Assembly (NCBI GenBank): GCA_900768515.1
Contig: CAAGDG010000102.1
Coordinates: forward strand, 1 to 20,479
DNA from: Lentisphaeria bacterium
GTDB lineage: Bacteria; Verrucomicrobiota; Lentisphaeria; Victivallales; Victivallaceae
Reading direction: 5' to 3'
DNA: 20,479 nucleotides
The notes under the pieces were generated by a model that worked only from the letters and a program-made list of their open reading frames with translations, ran no database searches and was not told the DNA's origin. Of the stretch, positions 16,294 to 20,479 are shown piece by piece. Within the stretch, counting starts at the first letter, position 1, and each line of letters opens with the position of its first letter. Position numbers and translations under genes: made by a program.

Positions 16294-17091
16294 ATGCTCG
16301 ATTTCATGCTGGAACTCGCCGACCGTGCAGCGAAAATCATGCTGGCCGGAGCGGAAAAACTCACCACCGCGCAGATTCACGCCAAATCTTCCCCGACCGA
16401 TCTGGTCACGGAAGTGGACCGCGCCGTCGAAGAACAGCTGATTTGCGAAATCCGTAAACGGTATCCCGACCACACCATCCTCGGAGAGGAGACCGGACTC
16501 ACCCGCGCGCCGGGCCGGTTCCGCTGGGTGATCGATCCGATCGACGGGACCACCAACTTCATTCACGGCTTCCCGTTCTTCTCGGTTTCGATCGCACTGC
16601 AGGAGGAGGGGAAAAGCGTCGCCGGCGTGGTTTCCGCCCCGATGCTCGGCGAAACCTTCGCCGCCCGGCTCGGCGAAGGCGCCACCCGCAACGGCAGGAG
16701 AATCCACGCCTCCGGGCGGACCCGGCTGGAGGAGTCGCTGTTCGGCACCGGTTTCGCCTGTGTCCGGGCCCGCCGAAGGCCGGACAACCTCGATGTGCTG
16801 CCTGAAATCGTCCGTTCGATCCAGGGAATCCGGAGAACCGGTTCGGCCGCTCTCGACCTCTGTTCAGTCGCCGCCGGCCGGCTCGACGGCTACTGGGAGA
16901 GCGACCTCAACCTCTACGACGTCGCGGCCGGAGCGCTGATCGCAACCGAGGCGGGGGCCGCCGTGACCGACTTTGCCGGAGGAGAACACTACCCCGAATG
17001 CGGCACCATGGCCGGAGCACCGGAACTGCTTGACGCCCTGCGCCCGATGCTCGCCGAATATGGAATCCGGAGGGAATCATGCGGAAATTGA
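16294..17091 (+). CDS. Inositol monophosphatase family protein (SuhB/ImpA-like)
   Basis: This 265-residue enzyme belongs to the Mg-dependent, lithium-sensitive inositol monophosphatase superfamily. The metal site is intact: LGEET (E65, E66), WVIDPIDGTTNF (D81, D84, with T86) and D209 in NLYDVAAG, where most members have WDVAAG; the Trp-to-Tyr change is conservative and does not touch the metal ligand. Family members hydrolyse inositol phosphates, histidinol phosphate or fructose bisphosphate, and some (SuhB) also act in rRNA synthesis; the substrate here is not resolved. The ATG at 16294 follows GGAGAGGAGG closely (spacing ~3). It lies 54 nt after prfA and overlaps the peptidase gene by 13 nt, so these are likely one transcript. 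Confidence 0.9.
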   Translation: MLDFMLELADRAAKIMLAGAEKLTTAQIHAKSSPTDLVTEVDRAVEEQLICEIRKRYPDHTILGEETGLTRAPGRFRWVIDPIDGTTNFIHGFPFFSVSIALQEEGKSVAGVVSAPMLGETFAARLGEGATRNGRRIHASGRTRLEESLFGTGFACVRARRRPDNLDVLPEIVRSIQGIRRTGSAALDLCSVAAGRLDGYWESDLNLYDVAAGALIATEAGAAVTDFAGGEHYPECGTMAGAPELLDALRPMLAEYGIRRESCGN

Positions 17092-17873
17092 TCATAACGC
17101 TCTTCGCCGCGGCGACGGCGCTGTTCTCTCTTTCCGGCTGCCGGAGTGTTCCGATTTCGGAACGCACCCAGCTGCTGTTCACCACTGCCGGCTACGAAAA
17201 CGAACTCGGGGCGGAAGCCTATTCGGAATACAAACAGAAGTTCCCGCGCTCGAGCAACTCCACCTACAACACCGCGCTGGCCCGGGTGGGCGAGGCGGTC
17301 AGCAAAGCGGCCGATCAGAAGGATTTCGAATGGGAGTTCATCGTGCTGGAGGACGAGACCGCCAACGCCTTCTGTCTGCCCGGCGGCAAGGTGGCCGTCT
17401 ACAGCGGCATCTTCCCCTACATGGCGAACGAAGCGGAACTCGCCTGCGTCGTGGCGCACGAGGTCGCCCACGCCGTCGCCCGCCACTCCGGCGAGCGACT
17501 CAGCTGGGCGCAGCTCCAGTCGCTGGGGGCCTGGGCGGTCAGCAGTACGCTGCAGAGTGAAACGATCGACGCGATCTACGGCATCGGGACTCAGTTCGGC
17601 GTGATGCTCCCCTTCAGCCGCGCCAATGAGAGTGAAGCCGACCGGATCGGCCTGATTTTGATGGCGCGCGCCGGATATGATCCCAGGGCCGCACTCTCCT
17701 TCTGGAAGAAGTTCGGCGGCGAAGAGACGCAGTCCCGTCTGGCAACCTGGACTTCAACCCACCCCGGCGGTGCGGACCGGATCCGGAATCTGGAAGAGGA
17801 ACTTCCGACAGCCGAAGAGGAGTACCGCAAGGCGAAAGTTCAGCGCGGATACGGCGCGACGTTCTCCCGTTAA
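17079..17873 (+). CDS. M48 family lipoprotein metallopeptidase (LoiP/BepA-like)
   Basis: The 264-residue protein is a predicted periplasmic zinc protease that helps outer-membrane protein quality control. It has a signal peptide ending in a lipobox LSGC (C21 becomes the lipidated N-terminus), so it is membrane-tethered; the residue after it is Arg, which permits outer-membrane sorting. Zinc site: HEVAH at 127-131 with H127, H131 and catalytic E128, and the third ligand in NESEAD (expected E184). NAFCLPGGKVAVYSG at ~97-110 is another M48 hallmark. The ATG at 17079 has GGAGGG upstream and overlaps the previous gene by 13 nt. It lacks the TPR domain of full BepA, so LoiP/YggG-like is the nearer comparison. 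No promoter is visible, fitting co-transcription with the phosphatase. Confidence 0.92.
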   Translation: MRKLIITLFAAATALFSLSGCRSVPISERTQLLFTTAGYENELGAEAYSEYKQKFPRSSNSTYNTALARVGEAVSKAADQKDFEWEFIVLEDETANAFCLPGGKVAVYSGIFPYMANEAELACVVAHEVAHAVARHSGERLSWAQLQSLGAWAVSSTLQSETIDAIYGIGTQFGVMLPFSRANESEADRIGLILMARAGYDPRAALSFWKKFGGEETQSRLATWTSTHPGGADRIRNLEEELPTAEEEYRKAKVQRGYGATFSR

Positions 17874-17911
17874 GTCCCCTCCCCCGCCCTGTCCGAAGGC
17901 GCCCCGTCCGG

Positions 17912-17947
17912 AAAAAAAGCCCCCGCTTCCGGGATGGAAACGGGGGG
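17912..17947 (-). terminator. Intrinsic terminator of the glycoside hydrolase gene
   Basis: Read on the minus strand, CCCCCG-T-TTCC pairs with GGAA-G-CGGGGG around a short loop and is followed by CTTTTTTT, 24 nt after the stop codon. On the plus strand the same stem lacks a good T-run but may also help to end the M48 peptidase transcript (17874-17970 holds no gene). Confidence 0.8.
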
Positions 17948-17970
17948 ATGGTTTCTTCTGTAAGCGGCAA

Positions 17971-20070
17971 TCACTGCCGGCCGGAACGGAGCTGATAGAG
18001 TTTCCGGTTCAATTCCCGTGCCGCGTCGATCATCTCCTGGTACGGGGTGTCGCAGAAATCGGTGAACCCGATCTGCATATTCTCATCATCGAGGAAACGT
18101 CCCGAAGTCGGCTGGTCGGAATATTTGAAATAGTGGGCGCCGACCACCCGCGGCTCGGCCAGGGCGCTCTCGATGTAGCGGGTCAGGGCGCGGGCGCGGT
18201 CCTTCTGGTCCGCCACGGTTTTCAGTCCGGGGCTGCCGGGACCGCCGTCGATGGTGCCGAAATGGAACTCGCCGATGATCACCGGCTTGTCCAGCCATTC
18301 CGGCAGATTGTTCACCGAATAGTGGTACCGGTTGAAGCTGAGCACATCGGCATACTCCGCGGCATGCCGGATCACGGTCGGGTTGCTGTCGCCGGAGAAA
18401 CGGCAGCCGAGGTAGAGCTTGTTGGGAGCGACCTTCTTCACCGTCTCCCGGCAGAGCCGGAAGTAGCGCTCGATCAGTTCGGAACAGAACTCCGCCAGAT
18501 CCTCTTTCACATATTTCTCGTCCGGCAAGGCTTTCGAACTCAGAAACGCCTCCCAGTCCGGATAGCTGGTGTGCCATTGCCCGTTGAGTTTTTCAATGCT
18601 GCCGTACTTGCTGCGCAGCCGGTCGCGGAACGCGATCTTGGCGGGCTGGGCGGCGGGAGAAACAAGCACGCTGCGGGCGAGCCGGGTTTCGTTGCCCCAG
18701 GAGAGTTCGTTGTCGATGAAGAAACCGATGCAGAAGGGGTCGTCGAACGCGAAGGAGTATCCTTTCCGGAACCTCTCCTCCAGAACCCGGGAAAACTCCG
18801 GGCTGAAAACGTCCCAGAACTTGTACCAGTAGCCGTTGTCCCCTTCAATCTTCGGCGCACCGTCGGCATTCACCTGCGCAACGTAGGGAATCCGGGCGTT
18901 TTGCATCACCTCGACGGCGCTCCAGTTGCCGATGGTGTTGATTCCCCAGCTCGGCAGCCGTTTCGCAGCCTGTTCAACGAAACATCTGAGGTAATCCGCG
19001 CCGTATTTGCGCCGCAGATTGGCGAGGTAGAAGTTGTAGGTCCGCACCTGCCGCCCCTTGTAGTGGCGCGCCACCGAGCGGCCGGTTCCGTAGAAGGAGC
19101 CGAACAGCGGATCTTCCGGGGAAGGAATCTCCTCGAAATAGTGTTCCCGCCCGTCGAGCGCGGTGGCATTCGACAGGTAAATGCTGTCGATGCCGAACGA
19201 CCAGAAAAGACGCCCCTCCGGATCGATCAGATACCATTTGCCGTCGTGTTTTCCGGTGCGGAAGTGGCCGGTCGCTTCAAACGCGGGGCCATCCGCCCAG
19301 CCGCCATACTCATCTCGGCCGGAACGGTCCGCCGGATGCGCGGCAAGTTCCGCCTCCTCCCGGACGGCGGCGGAGGCGAAATCGGACTCCTGGTGAATCT
19401 TCCCCGGCCATTCGCCATGCTTGTACTGACCGAACCGGTCGATGCAGGGGAAGAAGCTTTCCGGACTCTTCAGCGCTTCCGGGGTCGCACTGCGCGGCTC
19501 CTCCAGCCGGATGTTGGAGATCGCGAACCGGAAGTTTTTCCACGGCTGGTAGACAAAGAATTTCAAGCGACGAATCTGCTTCGGATTCAAGTTGTTTCGT
19601 CCGGGGAGACCATCGAAGGGATCTTTCAATCCAACCGTCTCCACCCCCTTCCCGGCCAGCGTTCCATCGGCGACCCGCACCCGGAAGGTGGCGGTTTCGC
19701 CGACTGCGAGTGCGATTCCGGCTCTCAGGCACCCCTCTTTATCGTTGCTGGTGGCGTCGTCGATCTGAAAACCGATCTCGATCGGATCCGGAGAGAGGTT
19801 GGTAAGATCCATCGCCACGACCCGGTAACCGGAGATGTCGAAAAACTCGCCGTGCTGCGGATTCAGGTTGACGCCGGGCCAGCGCGGCGCTTTGCCGTCC
19901 CACTTCGGAATCTCGACCCAAATCCGCTCCCCGTCAACCCGGGCGCGGCCGTTTCCGGTATTCTGCAGATGGCCCGGACCGGCTCCGGCGATATCGAAAA
20001 GCGGCTGTGCCGCCGCGACGACAAGTCCCAGAAAGCAAGAGCACACAAGAAGTAGTTTTTTTGTCTTCAT
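17971..20070 (-). CDS. Secreted GH50-like (beta-agarase family) glycoside hydrolase
   Basis: The 699-residue enzyme has a signal peptide (MKTKKLLLVCSCFLGLVVAAA, cut near residue 21) and resembles GH50 beta-agarases of clan GH-A. An N-terminal beta-sandwich-like region (~25-190) is followed by the GH50-like entry block FRTGKHDGKWYLIDPEGRLF (270-289) and the catalytic barrel. The probable acid/base is E455 in FIDNELSWGNE and the nucleophile E601 in IIGEFHFG; the late KYSDQP and DDENMQIGF blocks also fit. GH50 enzymes cleave agarose or related galactans, but homologues in non-marine gut bacteria may act on other polymers, so the substrate is unproven. The start at 20070 is chosen because AAAAGG lies just upstream and the signal peptide then begins cleanly; a GTG at 20088 or an ATG at 20076 is possible. 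An H-X9-DG protein gene lies upstream and a terminator downstream. Confidence 0.78.
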   Translation of the reverse strand: MKTKKLLLVCSCFLGLVVAAAQPLFDIAGAGPGHLQNTGNGRARVDGERIWVEIPKWDGKAPRWPGVNLNPQHGEFFDISGYRVVAMDLTNLSPDPIEIGFQIDDATSNDKEGCLRAGIALAVGETATFRVRVADGTLAGKGVETVGLKDPFDGLPGRNNLNPKQIRRLKFFVYQPWKNFRFAISNIRLEEPRSATPEALKSPESFFPCIDRFGQYKHGEWPGKIHQESDFASAAVREEAELAAHPADRSGRDEYGGWADGPAFEATGHFRTGKHDGKWYLIDPEGRLFWSFGIDSIYLSNATALDGREHYFEEIPSPEDPLFGSFYGTGRSVARHYKGRQVRTYNFYLANLRRKYGADYLRCFVEQAAKRLPSWGINTIGNWSAVEVMQNARIPYVAQVNADGAPKIEGDNGYWYKFWDVFSPEFSRVLEERFRKGYSFAFDDPFCIGFFIDNELSWGNETRLARSVLVSPAAQPAKIAFRDRLRSKYGSIEKLNGQWHTSYPDWEAFLSSKALPDEKYVKEDLAEFCSELIERYFRLCRETVKKVAPNKLYLGCRFSGDSNPTVIRHAAEYADVLSFNRYHYSVNNLPEWLDKPVIIGEFHFGTIDGGPGSPGLKTVADQKDRARALTRYIESALAEPRVVGAHYFKYSDQPTSGRFLDDENMQIGFTDFCDTPYQEMIDAARELNRKLYQLRSGRQ

Positions 20071-20255
20071 GATCATCCTTTTATTCACAATGTTTCTTCA
20101 AATTACATCGGACCGCCGTCTGCTCCGAGGGCAATCCCCTGTTCCGACATCCTTTTCCCCCTCGGAACCTCCTGCGAGGAGCGGCAGTATCTCCGGCGGC
20201 GGGGTCGGCGGTGCGGCCTTGATCACACCGGAAAAATCCCCGGGCATTCACCGGC

Positions 20256-20479
20256 TTACATCAACGGCAGCTTCACGCTTGAGGAGTCTGCCACCGCGCG
20301 GACGACGTTGATGCTGTTGCGCAACTCGTTTTTGTCGCTCCCCTTGACGTGTCCGTCAAAGTAGGAGCAGTTGGCGCGGTTGTTGTGCTGGAGCTTGATT
20401 CGGGTCTGGTTATTGTTGTCCACCCGGACGTACCAGCTTGGGCGAAGTGCATCGGAGGAGTGATCCGCGGTAAAGGTGG
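20256..20479 (-). CDS. H-X9-DG pseudopilin-like protein (DUF1559/prepilin-type), 3' end only
   Basis: On the minus strand an open frame runs from the window edge to a TAA at 20258-20256, giving 73 residues of a gene whose start lies outside. It ends in HNNRANCSYFDGHVK followed by a short tail ending LPLM. The spacing of His to Asp-Gly (H-X9-DG) is the hallmark of a large family of prepilin-cleavage-domain proteins abundant in Planctomycetes and Lentisphaerota, where they often flank carbohydrate-active enzymes. The N-terminal prepilin signal is not in the window, so this remains a motif-based call. The gene is followed by the GH50-like enzyme after 185 nt on the same strand, suggesting the two belong to one locus. 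Its function is unknown; a pilus- or pseudopilus-like surface fibre is the usual guess. Confidence 0.65.
   Translation of the reverse strand, partial: TFTADHSSDALRPSWYVRVDNNNQTRIKLQHNNRANCSYFDGHVKGSDKNELRNSINVVRAVADSSSVKLPLM

Noticed and set aside
17677..20055. Plus-strand frame of almost 800 codons opposite the glycoside hydrolase
   Set aside because: The minus strand encodes a signal peptide, catalytic glutamates and a terminator, so this frame is an artefact.

Overview
The window is a GC-rich, densely packed bacterial chromosome segment (about 60 percent GC or more by eye) with short intergenic gaps, many ATGA or longer start/stop overlaps, and 16 genes, two of them cut by the window edges. 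The best taxonomic guess is Lentisphaerota (Victivallis-like, possibly gut). This is inferred from a GH50-like agarase-family enzyme lying beside an H-X9-DG pseudopilin-like protein, and from L-arabinose use and a plant/protist-type phosphofructokinase. No marker phylogeny could be run.

Layout, left to right. (1) 1-2631, plus: the 3' part of a DUF6624-DUF523 (TudS-like) fusion, a small membrane-anchored or exported protein and a polytopic membrane protein, all overlapping. (2) 2812-5098, plus: araB and araD, overlapping by 8 nt, for L-arabinose catabolism; no araA in the window. (3) 5189-8697, minus: yggL, an ABC exporter half-transporter, and an MsmX/UgpC-type sugar-importer ATPase with its own promoter. 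(4) 8910-10202, minus: a group III-type 6-phosphofructokinase, divergent from (5) 10360-13531, plus: a small exported protein, a YgiQ-type radical SAM protein and a membrane-anchored metallophosphoesterase, all joined by ATGA overlaps. (6) 13534-14733, minus: a NAT_N/GNAT_C-type acyltransferase, ending 2 nt from the convergent phosphoesterase gene. (7) 14874-17873, plus: rpmE (L31), a strong intrinsic terminator, prfA (RF1), an inositol-monophosphatase-family enzyme and an M48 lipoprotein peptidase. (8) 17971-20479, minus: a secreted GH50-like glycoside hydrolase with a clear terminator, and the end of an H-X9-DG pseudopilin-like protein.

Functionally, araBD, the shared MsmX-like ATPase, phosphofructokinase and the secreted glycosidase fit a polysaccharide- and sugar-fermenting bacterium. 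The rest is mostly housekeeping (translation, lipid or metabolite export, membrane-protein quality control). Four promoters share a TTGAAW/TTGATT - 16 or 17 bp - TATWTT architecture, standing out against the GC-rich background. I see no phage, transposon, CRISPR array, tRNA, rRNA or defence system, and no gap over 300 bases without a gene. The most unusual items are the DUF6624-DUF523 fusion, the terminator directly in front of prfA, the inverted repeats in the rpmE promoter region, the hairpin pair in the msmX leader, and the phosphofructokinase's mixed Gly/Lys specificity signature.
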